A stretch of 64,000 nucleotides of DNA from Tetracentron sinense (taxonomy: Eukaryota; Streptophyta; Magnoliopsida; Trochodendrales; Trochodendraceae), in contig CM026557.1 of the NCBI GenBank assembly GCA_015143295.1, positions 32,125,965-32,189,964 of the forward strand, written 5' to 3'. The notes beneath the pieces were generated by a model. The model was not told the DNA's origin, searched no databases, and saw nothing but the letters and a program-made list of their open reading frames with translations. Position numbers and translations under genes: made by a program. Positions 54,428-64,000 of the stretch are shown here, piece after piece. How positions within the stretch are numbered: the stretch's first letter is position 1; each line of letters starts with the position of its first letter.

Positions 54428-55910
54428 TCAACATGGTTCTTGGATAGCGGATGTTCAAGGCATATGATCAGAGACAAAAAGCTTTTCATCTCAATCACTC
54501 CTAAGGATGGAGGGCATGTGACATTCAGAGACAACACAAAAGGGAAGATCATTGGTATATGTAATGTTGGTAAGAACAACTCAATTTTTATTGAAAATGT
54601 TTTACTTGTTGATAGATTGAAGCATAACCTTATTAGCATTAGCCAATTATGTTATAAAGGATTAAATATATCCTTTAAATCAAATGTATGCATAATTAAG
54701 GATAAAGATAACATTAACACTATGTTCATTGCTCATAGAAATAAAAATGTGTATACTATAGATTTTAATGAATTAACATCTCAAAACTTGATTTGTTTCT
54801 CGGCAATGAATGAAGCTAGTTGGCTATGGCATAGGAGATTAAGCCATGCTAGTATAGATTTGTTATCAAAATTGTCTAGATATGAACTTTTTAAAGGTTT
54901 ACCTAAAACAAAATTTTCTATAGATAAGATATGTGATGCATGCCAACTAGGAAAACAAATTAAAACATCATTCAAGATAAAGAAAGAAATTTCAACATCT
55001 AGGCCTCTAGAACTCTTACATATGGACTTATTTAGGCCAAATGTGTAGTTAGCCTAGGTGATAAATTATATGCATTTGTTATAGTTGATGATTACTCAAG
55101 ATATACATGGGTATTGTTTTTATCTCACAAAAGTGAAGCACCTACTCTATTTGAAAAATTTTGTAAAAGAGTGCAAAATAAAAAAGACTATATCATTAAT
55201 AATATAAGAAGTGATAAGGGTGAAGAGTTCAAGAACAAAGAGCTTGAACTATTCTATGAAGAAAATGGTTTCAACCATAATTTCTCCACTCCTAGAACTC
55301 CTTAGGAAAATGGAGTGGTTGAAAGGAAAAATAGGTTTCTACAAGAGATAGGTAGAACAATGTTTAATGAACATAAATTACCTAACTATTTTTTGGCCGA
55401 AGCCATTAATACATCTTGTTATGTAATCAATAGGGTGACAATTAGAAACAAATTAAACAAGACCCCCTATGAGCTTTGGAAAGGAAGATCTCCCAACATA
55501 GGATATTTCAAGGTGTTTAGTTGCAAATGCTTCATTCTTAATAACAAACATCATCTAAAAAAATTGAGCCTAAGTCTAATGAAGGAATCTTCTTAGGATA
55601 TTCAATGAATTGCAAAGCCTATAGGGTATTTGATAAAACTTCCTTGGTAGTAGAAGAGTCAATTCATGTAGTCTTTGATGAATCAAATCCATTTGAAAAT
55701 ACTAAATATGATGAAGATAATATTAGTGATAAGTTTGAGAAACTATCCAATGAAATCTCAAGAATATAAATTGATAAGGAAAAGACTAATGATCAAGAAG
55801 ACTCCAACAAAAATGATCAACCTATTGAAGTTGAAAACGATGAAGAAAATGAAGATAGAAATGAATATCAACTGCCCAAGGCATGGAGATCAGTAAAAGA
55901 ACACCCTAAA
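54428..55910 (+). pseudogene. Element D pol: protease motif and integrase
   Basis: The protease motif reads WFLDSGCSRHM with a frameshift or stop just upstream (54440 on is open). GAG-pre-integrase SWLWHRRLSHAS, CDACQLGKQIKT and LLHMDLF follow. A stop and frameshift at about 55046 lead to the core at 55060-55310 (RSDKGEEF) and VVERKNRFLQEIGRTMF at 55315 after a TAG. KLPNYFLAEAINTSCYVINR and KCFILNNKHHLKK end in a frameshift near 55590, and an acidic linker ELPMKS-like region reaches 55910. All three catalytic residues of integrase are recognisable. S7 inserts at the end. Confidence 0.85.
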
Positions 55911-56203
55911 TGTCGCGACCCAAAACCCACCCTAGGAGTTAGAGTGAACTTTGGACGACTAATCATGACTTGCTTGACAACTAACCTGCAAAACCCACAG
56001 AGCATATACAAAAGAGGATATAAACAGCGGAAACATACTCTAACATAGCACAGCGGAAGACTACCAAACCTCTATGTATATACATACGCAAATCCAAGTT
56101 TATACAAAAAGTCTCCAAAAGAAAGTGCGGATATGCCCGCCAAAATACATGAATCTAACTCTCATCTCACCCACAGCTACTCCACTCAGAATCTAATCAC
56201 CAC

Positions 56204-56323
56204 CTACTGATAACCCTCTATGGGAGGTTCCTCCAAAGGCTCCTCGGCGTACTCCTCTTCCACCCATGGACCAGGAGCACAAACATCAAATGGGGCAGCA
56301 GCTTCCTCAGAACCTATCGACAT
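56204..56323 (-). CDS. Conserved LTR micro-ORF (39 aa) in S7
   Basis: ATGTCGATAGGT starts a complete frame with core DVCAPGPWVEEEY, acidic residues, PPIEGYQ and stop. It is the same length as the S5 copy. The surrounding LTR is otherwise considerably diverged from S5. Confidence 0.45.
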   Translation of the reverse strand: MSIGSEEAAAPFDVCAPGPWVEEEYAEEPLEEPPIEGYQ

Positions 56324-57734
56324 AAGAAGTACGGCTGAGCATGGAATACTCAGCAGGTACTAAATACTAACCAACAATTATAGCGTAGAAATAGCAATAC
56401 ATAATCAGGAGCAATTCATATATGTCAAACGGAAACAATTCACATCATACAAGGAAGTAAAGCAGTTTATAATCATGCTTGTAATTCGTAGAAAACCAAT
56501 AAATCCTCTTGAAACATCGTGCACTTGACTTGACTTGAAATATCTTTTTGTACTTGAAAGCTTGTCATGTCTATCTTGCTTGATTCTTGTATGTCGTGTC
56601 ATGTCATGCATGTCATGCGTGCTTGCTTGTGATCATGTAACTTGTGAGATATCCTTGTGAGGTGTCCTTGTGAGATGCCTTGAGAGGGAAGGGAGACCCT
56701 TCTTTATGCAATGCACTTGCGAGGGAAGGGAGACCCTTCCTTATGATATGTATGTACTTGCGAGGGAAGGGAGACCCTTCTTCATGATATGCACTTGTGA
56801 GTGAGGGGAGACCCCTCGTGGAATGTTGGTTCTTGTCTTCTTGTGAAAAGCGAGGTAAAACATATCGTAGGATATGTCCCACCTCTAACCATGTTCTTGA
56901 AAACCTCGATAAATCATGCCATGCATGCCGTGCTCGTGGAAACCGTGTACATACTTGCATTCAAATTTAAAGATGACATTTGGGTAATTTCACAACACAT
57001 ATAGCATCAAAGATTGAGTAATGTAATATTCATAGCGTTATGGGAAAGCAGGAAACACACTATCATAGTCCCTAGCAATATTCATAATTTATTAGGCATG
57101 CATTTCCAGATTTTCAGCTCACTGTGTTCACCTTGGCATTTCATCAAACATGGTGTGTTCATTATGGATTTACCCTACAACATGCTTTTCTAGATGGGTT
57201 TTACTCAAATCATACATGTACGTTCATTATTGGAACAATGCCCTTCCCCATTTGTTCATCACACACAACCATTGGCATCCAATCGCCCATCCCATCTCCA
57301 TTCACCATTCACCATTCACCATTCACCATTCATCCATCTCATAGCACATGTGTAAATGAAAGAAAATGAAGAGAAAAGAAGGGGAAAGAGGAACTATAAC
57401 TAGGAGGGTAGTAAGAAGCACCGACCTTGAAGAAATGAGGAAGAAACCCTCTTTCCAAATGGCTGTGAGTTGCTACCCTAGCTTGATTCGTGAGCTCCAC
57501 GAATGCTTGCACCGAAATCTTGAAGAAAACGGGCTTGAGGTTGATCTAGGGTCTCAAAACCCTTTGATTTCTCTCCAAAATGGAAACCCTAGATTGGAAT
57601 CGCCTTCTCCTCTTTCTTCTATTCTCTCAAACTCTCTAAGTGTTGAATGACGCCCTAAAGGCTCGGGTTAAACTCTTAAGGTAAGAGTGAACTGACAAAA
57701 GACCGTAATACCCTTACTGGGATTTTTGCAATGA

Positions 57735-58020
57735 CGCGAGGACCGTGAATAGTGCTGAACACATTGTGCTGTGAATAGTGCCAACTCGTGGTGCCGTGAA
57801 TAGTGCCAACTCGTGGTGCTGTGAATAGTGCAACTCGTGGTGCCATGAATAGTGCCAACTCGTGGTGCCATGAATAGTGCAACTCGTGGTGCCATGAATA
57901 GTGCCAACTCGTGGTGCCATGAATAGTGCAACTCGTGCTGCCGTGAATAGTGCAACTCGTGGTGCCATGAATAGTGCCAACTCGTGGTGTTGTGAATAGT
58001 GCAACTCGTGGTGCCATTGT
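57735..58020 (-). repeat. GTGAATAGTGCCAACTCGTGGTGCC tandem array in S7
   Basis: About a dozen units of 21-23 bp built from GTGAATAGTGC, CAACTCGTGGT and GCC(A/G)T. They lie where other gypsy LTRs have the palindrome cluster. The long frames reading through this array are simply repeats of the unit and are not genes. Confidence 0.85.
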
Positions 58021-58023
58021 CTC

Positions 58024-58148
58024 ATGTACAACGTGCCCGTGGTGAGTTGTACAACGTACCCGTGGTGAGCTGTACAACGTGCCCGTGGTGAGTTGTACAA
58101 CGTACCCGTGGTGAGCTGCACAACGTGCCCGTGGTGAGTTGTACAACG
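58024..58148 (-). repeat. GTACAACGTGCCCGTGGTGA tandem array in S7
   Basis: Six units of about 23 bp (TGTACAACGT, GCCCGTGGTGAG) directly adjoin the previous array. The unit shares CGTGGTG with it, so the two may have a common origin. Confidence 0.8.
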
Positions 58149-58411
58149 GATGCACACAGTATACGTTATCAGAGTACGTTGTCTGTGCTACGATTTCCTA
58201 CAGGTACAGACTGTTTTGGCCATATCTTTTGACTCGTTCGTCCGATTTTGACGATTCAACTTGCGTTGTGTTCGTACTTCGAAGAGGAACAATTTTGACA
58301 TTTCAAAATTTCCAAATTCTTCCTCATTTATTAATCATACCTCTTAAAAGGCAAGATGACAATGAAAGTCTCATGTATTAAGCATGAAAAAGTCTGGGGC
58401 TCTACACTAAA

Positions 58412-60008
58412 GATCTCATACTTGGTGTTATGGAACAATGAGTTAGAACAAGAAGAAAATACTTAAAAACTTTGCCTTTCTATCCCAAATTGAACCTAAA
58501 AATGCCCTTGAAGTCATTGAAGATGAGTCATGGGGCATTGCAATGCAAGAGGAATTAAATCAATTTGAGAGAAACCAAGTTTGGGATTTAGTACCTAGGC
58601 CAAATAATAAATCAACTATTGGTACTAAATGGGTGTTTAGGAATAAAAATGATGAATCTAAAAATATAATCAAGAATAAGGCAGATTGGTAGCTCAAAGT
58701 TACAACCAAGAAGAGAGTATAGATTATGAGAAAACATTTGCCCCGGTTGCTAGACTTGAAGCCATAAGAATGCTACTGGCCTTTGCAAGTCATAAAGATT
58801 TCAAACTCTTTCAAATGGATGTAAAGAGTGCCTTCTTAAATGGTTATATTTTAGAAGAAGTTTATGTAGAACAACCCCCATGCTTTGAAGATCATAATTT
58901 TCTAAATCATGTATTCAAACTCACAAGAGCCTTATATGGATAAAGCAAGCTCCTAGAGCTTGGTATGATAGACTAAGTAGTTTCCTACTTGAAAATGGAT
59001 TCATTATAGGAAAAATAGATACAACTTTATTTGTAAAGATCAAAAATGATAATATGCTAATAATTCAAATATATGTAGATAACATCATCTTTGGGTCAAC
59101 TAATGAATCTTTTTGTCAATAGTTTGCTAAGTGTATGCAAGATGAGTTCAAGATGAGCATGATGGAAGAGTTAAATTTCTTCCTTAGACTCCAAATTAAG
59201 CAAACTGAGGGAACTTTCATAAATCAAGCTAAGTATACAAGAGAACTACTTAAGAAATTTGGGATGAACAATTTCAAGGAAATATATACACCAATGAGTC
59301 CAACTAAGCTTGATAAAGATGAAAAAGACAAAAATGTTGAATAGAAGAAATATAGAGGCATGATAGGTAGTCTTCTATATTTAACTGCTAGTATGTCTGA
59401 TATAATATTCAGTGTGTGCATATGTGCTAGATTTTAATCTAATCCTCAGTAATCACATATGACAGTTGTTAAAAGGAATTTTAGATACTTACTAGGCACT
59501 ATATGTTTAGGACTATGGTATCCTAAGAACACTTCATTAGAACTAGTTAGTTATTTTGATGCAGACTTTGCCGAGTGTAAAGTTGATCAGAAAAGTACAA
59601 GTGGCACTTGTCACTTCTTAGGACACTTACTAGTTTCATGGTTTAGCAAGAAACAAAACTCAGTAGTTTTGTCCACAGCTGAAGTTGAATATGTAGCAGC
59701 TGGGAGTTGTTGTGCTCAAACTCTTTATATGAAGCAGCAATTAAAAGATTTTAAATTGTACTATAATCAAATGTGATAACACTAGTGCAATATGCATGAC
59801 TAAAAATTTTATTCAACATTCAAGAACAAAGCATATTGAAATTAGATATCACTTTATAAGAGATCATATGCAAAATAGAGATATTGTGTTGGAATTTGTA
59901 GATACAAATAACTAACTTACAGATATATTTACTAAACCTCTACAATATGAAAGGTTTAATACTCTAAGAAGAGAATTAGGAATGGCTAGTCTAAATGAAC
60001 TTAAATGA
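58412..60008 (+). pseudogene. Element D pol: reverse transcriptase and RNase H
   Basis: After S7 the copia RT blocks follow: ESWGIAMQEELNQFER-like start, VAQSYNQEESIDYEKTF, MDVKSAFLNGYILEEVYVEQPPC, a frameshift at 58940, LSSFLLENGFIIG and IQIYVDNIIFGSTNES. The YVDD box reads YVDN (59072-59083). RNase H gives MSMMEELNFFLRLQIKQT, KYTRELLKKFGM, RYLLGTICLGLWYPK, KSTSGTCHFLG, LSTAEVEYVAAGSCCAQTLYMKQQ and ELGMASLNELK with stop at 60006-60008. Multiple stops make it inactive. Confidence 0.87.
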
Positions 60009-60625
60009 TCATATTTAAATGCCTAATGTTCATGAATGATGAATATTGGTTAATTTTCTCAATGATGAAATCTTATGTCTTGATATTTAAATAAATTAAA
60101 ATTGTTTCATTATGATATGTGTATGTTTTAAATGATTAATACAATTTTTGGAAGCTAATATAGTCAAAAGAATTAAGAAAAATGGAGTTAGATTTGAAAA
60201 AATAGGATTTCTCAGTGTTTACACTGATTTCGGCGACGAAATCAAGAGAGCATCTGAGTTTCGGCGACGAATCTTGGAAATAATGGAAACAGAATGTTTC
60301 TTGTCTCCATTTCGGCGACGAAATTGAATTCAATGTTCAATTTCAGTGATGAATTCATTTCATCCAGGAAACAGTAAGTTTCCTGTCTCCATTTCCGCGA
60401 ATGAATTCTCTGGGCCAAGCCCATTTCGGCGATGAAATTGATCGAGGGTATAAATAAAACCATCAAATCTAAAAATTTTCCAATCATTTCTCATAAACCC
60501 CAAGTAAGGTTTTTCCCTCCTTTTTCATTATTCCATTGATTCCTTCTCCAAATCCCTTCCATTGTGATTCAAAATAATTCCAAATCATCTCTCAAGCTAA
60601 AATCATCCAACCTACTCGATTCAAA
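60009..60625 (+). promoter_or_regulatory. Region upstream of element D ORF3: palindrome cluster and TATA box
   Basis: Six TTCGGCGACGAA-type sites lie in 60229-60435; those at 60229-60240, 60260-60271 and 60311-60322 are exact. A consensus TATA box TATAAATA (60449-60456) follows 14 bp after the last site, and the ORF3 ATG is at 60626, giving a leader of roughly 140-150 nt. This is the clearest internal-promoter-like arrangement in the window. Confidence 0.6.
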
Positions 60626-60900
60626 ATGGTTAGAACTAAGAACCTGAGTAAAGGGCCTCCTCCAAAGAGAGCATGAACATCAAAAGGAAAAGAGGTTGGT
60701 TCCTCCTCGTCAGCTCATCCCAAGTTCAAATCAACGAAATAAGAGAAGATATTCAAAAAAAATTCCTATCCCGATCACCATTATACAGTAAGGTTGTCGA
60801 TTTTAGAAATTTAGAACTTCATGGTTTAGGAGATATTAAAACTCTATTTCAAGCCGTTAAGTGGGATTCTTTCATTGCTTCAAATGAGTCCATGTACCCC
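60626..60900 (+). pseudogene. Element D ORF3, N-terminal part
   Basis: MVRTKNLSKGPPPKRA is followed by a stop, SKGKEVGSSS and then KVVDFRNLELHGLGDIKTLFQAVKW in shifted frames. It corresponds to the N-terminus of element C ORF3 (KKKSRTDKGKEPTSSS, LYSKVVNFVSFDTYGLEPIKTLFFALK). It is cut by S8 at 60900. Confidence 0.75.
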
Positions 60901-62164
60901 TGTAGCACCCCAGAACTTTTAATAGCTAATGAATAGTTATTGTATGACTAAGTGGCTTTTCACGGAATAGAATTAGTAAAATATACAGAAATGGATGTCA
61001 ATAACCCATGTGCAGCATGAAGGAAGGGTTTTAGTACCCTAAGAATGTTGGAAAAGAGGTTGAAAATACCCCAAGGGGTCTGCAGGTGAAAAAGGATGAA
61101 AAACTGGGATTGACGATCGTTGCCACATGGCGACAATCGATCGTCATGAGTCCAGAAACATGGGCAACTCATTGGATCATGGATGATCGATCATCCAAAA
61201 CTGACGATCAATAGCCCGAAGACAGAAATCTGGTCAAGCTTACAGGAACATGGACGATCAATCGTCATCGCAAAAATCTATTTTTAAAAACATGCAAAAA
61301 TAAGGGTTTCAACCCTTGGGCTTATAAATAGAAAGCCATTTGGGGGGTTTTTGGTTAACCCTAAACCTAAGAGGGAGGAAAGGAGAGAAAGATTGAGAGA
61401 GGAGAAAGGAGATTTTGTCCAAGGGGAGCCCAAGGATTCTCAAGCAAGGACTCTCCTCCCCCATTTGGGGTTCCTAATCCAAGGTTTTTCTTCAAGATCA
61501 AGCATTGATCTTCAAGTGTGCTCTCTCCTCAAGCTTGAACTTCAAATCAAAGGGATTTTCTTCCAAATCAAGGAATAATCCTCAAGGTTAGTACACCCTT
61601 ACTAACTAGCTTAGTAATAACTAGGGTTTTCCTTTGATAATGATGATTTGATCTTATGTTCTTCCTTTCTTGAAATATACTATTTTCCCTAATTATAAAC
61701 AAGGTAAATATGAATGGATGAGGGGTTAGGCGATTGGATGCCGTATGGTGTGATGATGTTGTGTGAAGGAAAATGTTGGAAGGGCATTGCACCTATAATG
61801 AATACACATGTGATGTTTATGAAATTACAATCATAAAAAGAGGAAATAAATGACTATGCAATGCTTGCACGCCAAGTGTTCGATAAAATGCCTAAATGAG
61901 AATTAAATGAATTTGATGAAGATTATGAAAGCATGAATCATGTAATTCTTCTTAAACTACTAACTTTGATGTAATGTTTTCCCTATCGCCCACATATCAC
62001 ATGATTCTAAGTAGGATTAGGATGTTATATGTTTTCCCTTTCAATCACTTATGTTAGTACGATTGCCATGAATCATTGCACACAAGCACGCATGCATGCA
62101 TGAACTGATATTTTTTAAGTATAAGTATTTTAAAGACAACAACAAATGCGATTCACGAAACGAA

Positions 62165-62430
62165 TGATAAAGCCGGACATCGGGCTGGTCAAGGGTAGGG
62201 CATATCCCTGGATATGCCATACATGGCTCACAAGTAAACAAGCAAGTGGATAAAGCCGGACATCGGGCCGGTCAAGGGTAGGGCATATCGCAAGATATGT
62301 CATACCTGACTCACAAGAAAATGAGTTGATCAAGCTGGACATCGGGCCGGTCAAGGATGTTAGTGTACCCTTTTCTATATATATATATGTATTCGCTAAA
62401 GGGAATTTATATTCCTGGCTCACAAGTTGC
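62165..62430 (+). repeat. Tandem hairpin repeats in S8
   Basis: Three units of about 80 bp share GCCGGACATCGGGC, GGTCAAGG and GGCTCACAAG. The first two contain perfect or nearly perfect hairpins, GGCATATCC-ct-GGATATGCC (near 62200) and GGCATATC-gcaa-GATATGTC (near 62290). Confidence 0.7.
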
Positions 62431-62846
62431 TCCAAGGGCACTAACATCTAGCTCACAAGAAAACAAGGCAAGTCAAGTCAAATCAAGGCAAGTCAAGCAA
62501 TACACGTAATTCCAAGCAAGACACGATACATGCGTCATTCTTACAAACGAGACCAAGACAAGACACAATTTTTAAACATAACAAGCAAGTTTTGAAACAC
62601 ATGAACACACAAACAGCTATTTTTGAAAACAAGACATGACTTTTAAAGTATGAGTTTTATCAGAGTTTTCGCATTCACTCATGCATATGAAAACCATTAC
62701 ATTGCTGTACTTTTTATGCTATGAATGCCCTATGTTGTAAGAATTTATGTGATGAACTATATCTCGTTGTTACAATTGTGCATGTTATTGCTACGATTAG
62801 CTAGTAGCTTGTACTTGCTGAGTATTCCATACTTAGTCGTACGTCT

Positions 62847-62987
62847 ATGTCGGCAAGTACCGTGGATGCCCTCAACCCTGAGCCTTAGGTTGAGGAAGAG
62901 TATGTAGAGGAGAGGGAGCCACCTATCCCGATGCAGTCGCAAGAGGATAGAGACCTAGACGTGTGGCCATACTTAGACTACTGCTGA
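62847..62987 (+). pseudogene. LTR micro-ORF in S8 (long form, one stop)
   Basis: ATGTCGGCAAGT starts a 47-codon frame. The Trp codon of the core is TAG (62886-62888), giving EP-stop-VEEEYVEE, then DLDVWPYLDYC and stop. Apart from that one change, which looks like G to A, the frame matches the S1 long form. Confidence 0.45.
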
Positions 62988-63270
62988 GCGGAGTGAGAAC
63001 GAGAGTTTTTGTTTTGTATTTTGATAGGTGGGCATGTCCACCTTTACCTTTATGATTATGTCTTGTATATGTAAACTTGGAATACCGACCACCTTATATA
63101 GAAAAGAAAAAGTTGGTTTAAGCTTCCGCACCTTTTATGAGCTTCCGCACTCTGTTTATTGTCTCTATTGCATTATTTTAGCCTTGTTCATCACAAGATG
63201 GTTTGACAGGTTAAGTATAGTCACAACTAAAGTATCCCTTAACTCCTAAGGGGTATTTTGGGGTGCGACA

Positions 63271-63789
63271 ATCCTGAACTTGTTCGGATTTTCGATACTC
63301 ACTTCAATTTTAACCAATCCACCCAAATTGTAACTTCCTATGTCCGTGGCAAAGAAATCTCATTTCACATGGATAATCTTTCAATCATTTTTAGAATTCC
63401 TAAAGGCTCTATCCAATCCTTTGTAAATGGCCAATGGGCGAAGCATGACTAGTTTGATGTAACTAAAGCACTCAAACTCATGTGCATAAATCAAGACATC
63501 ACCAAACCTTTTCAACCTAAAGTCAAAGAACTCACCCTCACCTCTAGGTTTCTCCATCACATTATCACTTATAACCTTGCCCCTAGAGCAGGTGGTAGGG
63601 AATGTATGACCTATTTTGATGTGGTGCATTCTTACTTCCCAACTCATAAACCTCTCATACATCATAGTACATTGCATGGATGATTCTAAGAGAAGGAAAT
63701 CAGGGTGTCTTCCCTATGATCAAGCACTGACCACACTCTTAAAGTATTTCAGAATTCCTTTCTCTTCCTACTCAGATCAAGTGAATGCT
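63271..63789 (+). pseudogene. Element D ORF3, central part
   Basis: It continues PELVRIFDTHFNFNQSTQIV, ISFHMDNLSIIFRIPKGS, FVNGQWAKHD, a TAG, KALKLMCINQDITKPFQ, LTLTSRFLHHIITYNLAPRAGGREC and MTYFDVV. A frameshift near 63625 leads to LSYIIVHCMDDSKRRKSGCLP. Blocks follow the same order as in element C ORF3. S9 cuts it at 63790. Confidence 0.8.
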
Positions 63790-64000
63790 TATAGCACCCC
63801 AGATTTTCTTGGCATGTATTAAATCCTTAATATCATTTTCTTGAGTTAAAGGTTGGATTCTCATAATCAGATCTGTCGAAAATCCGAGTTTCTGAAACCC
63901 ATTTACGAACTAGTTGGCTTTCGAGCCCATTTAGGTAATTACAAACTAAGAATTAAGAGTTTTGTAAAACATCAAAGTTTTTCCCCTTCGAATGACGAGT
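63790..64000 (+). repeat. S9: start of another gypsy LTR
   Basis: TATAGCACCCCAGA (first TG changed to TA) matches the starts of S1 and S8, and later words such as AAACATCAAAG and CTTCGAATGACGAG match the region before the palindrome cluster in S1. It interrupts ORF3 and leaves the window. Confidence 0.65.

Larger units (their letters stand above)
55911..58406 (-). repeat. S7: solo gypsy LTR in element D
   Basis: It has a perfect target duplication ctaaa at 55906-55910 and 58407-58411, with ends TGTCGCGACC and GGCTCTACA on the + strand. In element orientation it carries, instead of a palindrome cluster, two tandem arrays (58145-57735), then a donor-like CAAG/GTCGGTGC (about 57430-57420), GAAGGG-AGA-CCCTTC hairpin repeats (about 56815-56690), the conserved hairpin (56353-56335) and a complete micro-ORF (56323-56204). 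Confidence 0.93.
60901..63270 (+). repeat. S8: solo gypsy LTR in element D ORF3
   Basis: It starts TGTAGCACCCC and ends GGGGTGCGACA. The flanks acccc (60896-60900) and atcct (63271-63275) agree at three of five bases, and both differences are C/T, so the target duplication has probably decayed. It contains a weak GATCGATC cluster (61115-61272), TATAAATAG (61323-61331), donor-like AAG/GTTAGTAC (61587), tandem hairpin repeats (62165-62430), the hairpin (62818-62836) and the micro-ORF (62847-62987). Confidence 0.85.
42130..64000 (+). mobile_element. Element D: SIRE-like copia retrotransposon, interrupted four times
   Basis: It starts with TGTTAGCCTCAAGG, the element C family LTR end. It continues with a truncated 5' LTR, gag, pol and ORF3 in + orientation. 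It is interrupted by gypsy element E (43741-53684), S7 (55911-58406), S8 (60901-63270) and S9 (from 63790). A deletion joins the LTR directly to the middle of gag at about 43356, removing the LTR end, primer site and the first part of gag. Its 3' LTR lies beyond the right edge. It is related to element C in gag, pol, ORF3 and palindrome motif. Confidence 0.85.

Noticed and set aside
57676..58157. Two overlapping - strand frames of about 150 codons rich in THGT and RVALF repeats
   Set aside because: They are translations of the 21-23-bp tandem arrays of S7 in alternative frames, with no start context or conservation.

Overview
This window comes from a flowering-plant nuclear genome. It is a repeat-rich, probably pericentromeric or intergenic block built almost entirely of nested LTR retrotransposons. 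I found no host gene, tRNA, rRNA or CRISPR array. The plant origin rests on Ty1/copia elements of SIRE/Maximus type (UBN2 gag, a third ORF after pol, AGGGGGAG polypurine tracts), Ty3/gypsy chromoviruses of Tekay/Del type with 2.1-2.5 kb LTRs and a C-terminal chromodomain, and tRNA-Met primer sites (TGGTATCAGAGC) behind the LTRs.

Layout. Element A (copia-like, + strand) enters from the left edge with a decayed gag (4-2258) and resumes at 34014 with ORF3 and a 3' LTR ending at 37939. Element B (gypsy, 3230-34008, target duplication aaata) is inserted in A. B is itself split by copia element C (5614-18803, - strand, duplication acgac) and by solo LTRs S2 (20915-22069), S3 (23492-25746) and S4 (27006-31332). 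C contains solo gypsy LTR S1 (11005-13350) and S4 contains solo gypsy LTR S5 (28783-30920). After A comes a broken copia pol (37940-38610) and a gypsy LTR with primer site (S6, 38660-40561), then about 1.6 kb of unassigned sequence. Copia element D (+ strand) runs from 42130 past the right edge. It is interrupted by the nearly complete gypsy element E (43741-53684, duplication cataa) and by solo LTRs S7 (55911-58406), S8 (60901-63270) and the start of S9 (63790). Most insertions could be checked by 5-bp target duplications read directly from the sequence.

How the parts work. Gag forms the particle; protease, integrase, reverse transcriptase and RNase H copy and insert the element; LTRs carry promoter and end signals. 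All coding regions seen are broken by stops, frameshifts or insertions. E is the youngest and least damaged.

Main unusual observations: (1) each gypsy LTR carries a 39-47-codon reading frame (core DICAPxPWVEEEY) just after a conserved hairpin; (2) most LTR families carry a family-specific cluster of short palindromes upstream of the TATA box; (3) in copia elements A, C and D the same family-specific palindrome also sits in front of ORF3, suggesting a second, co-evolving promoter; (4) a copia-type LTR (S2) and gypsy LTRs (S1, S5) share one such module; (5) a probable 150-190 bp spliceosomal intron separates gag from protease in the gypsy elements.
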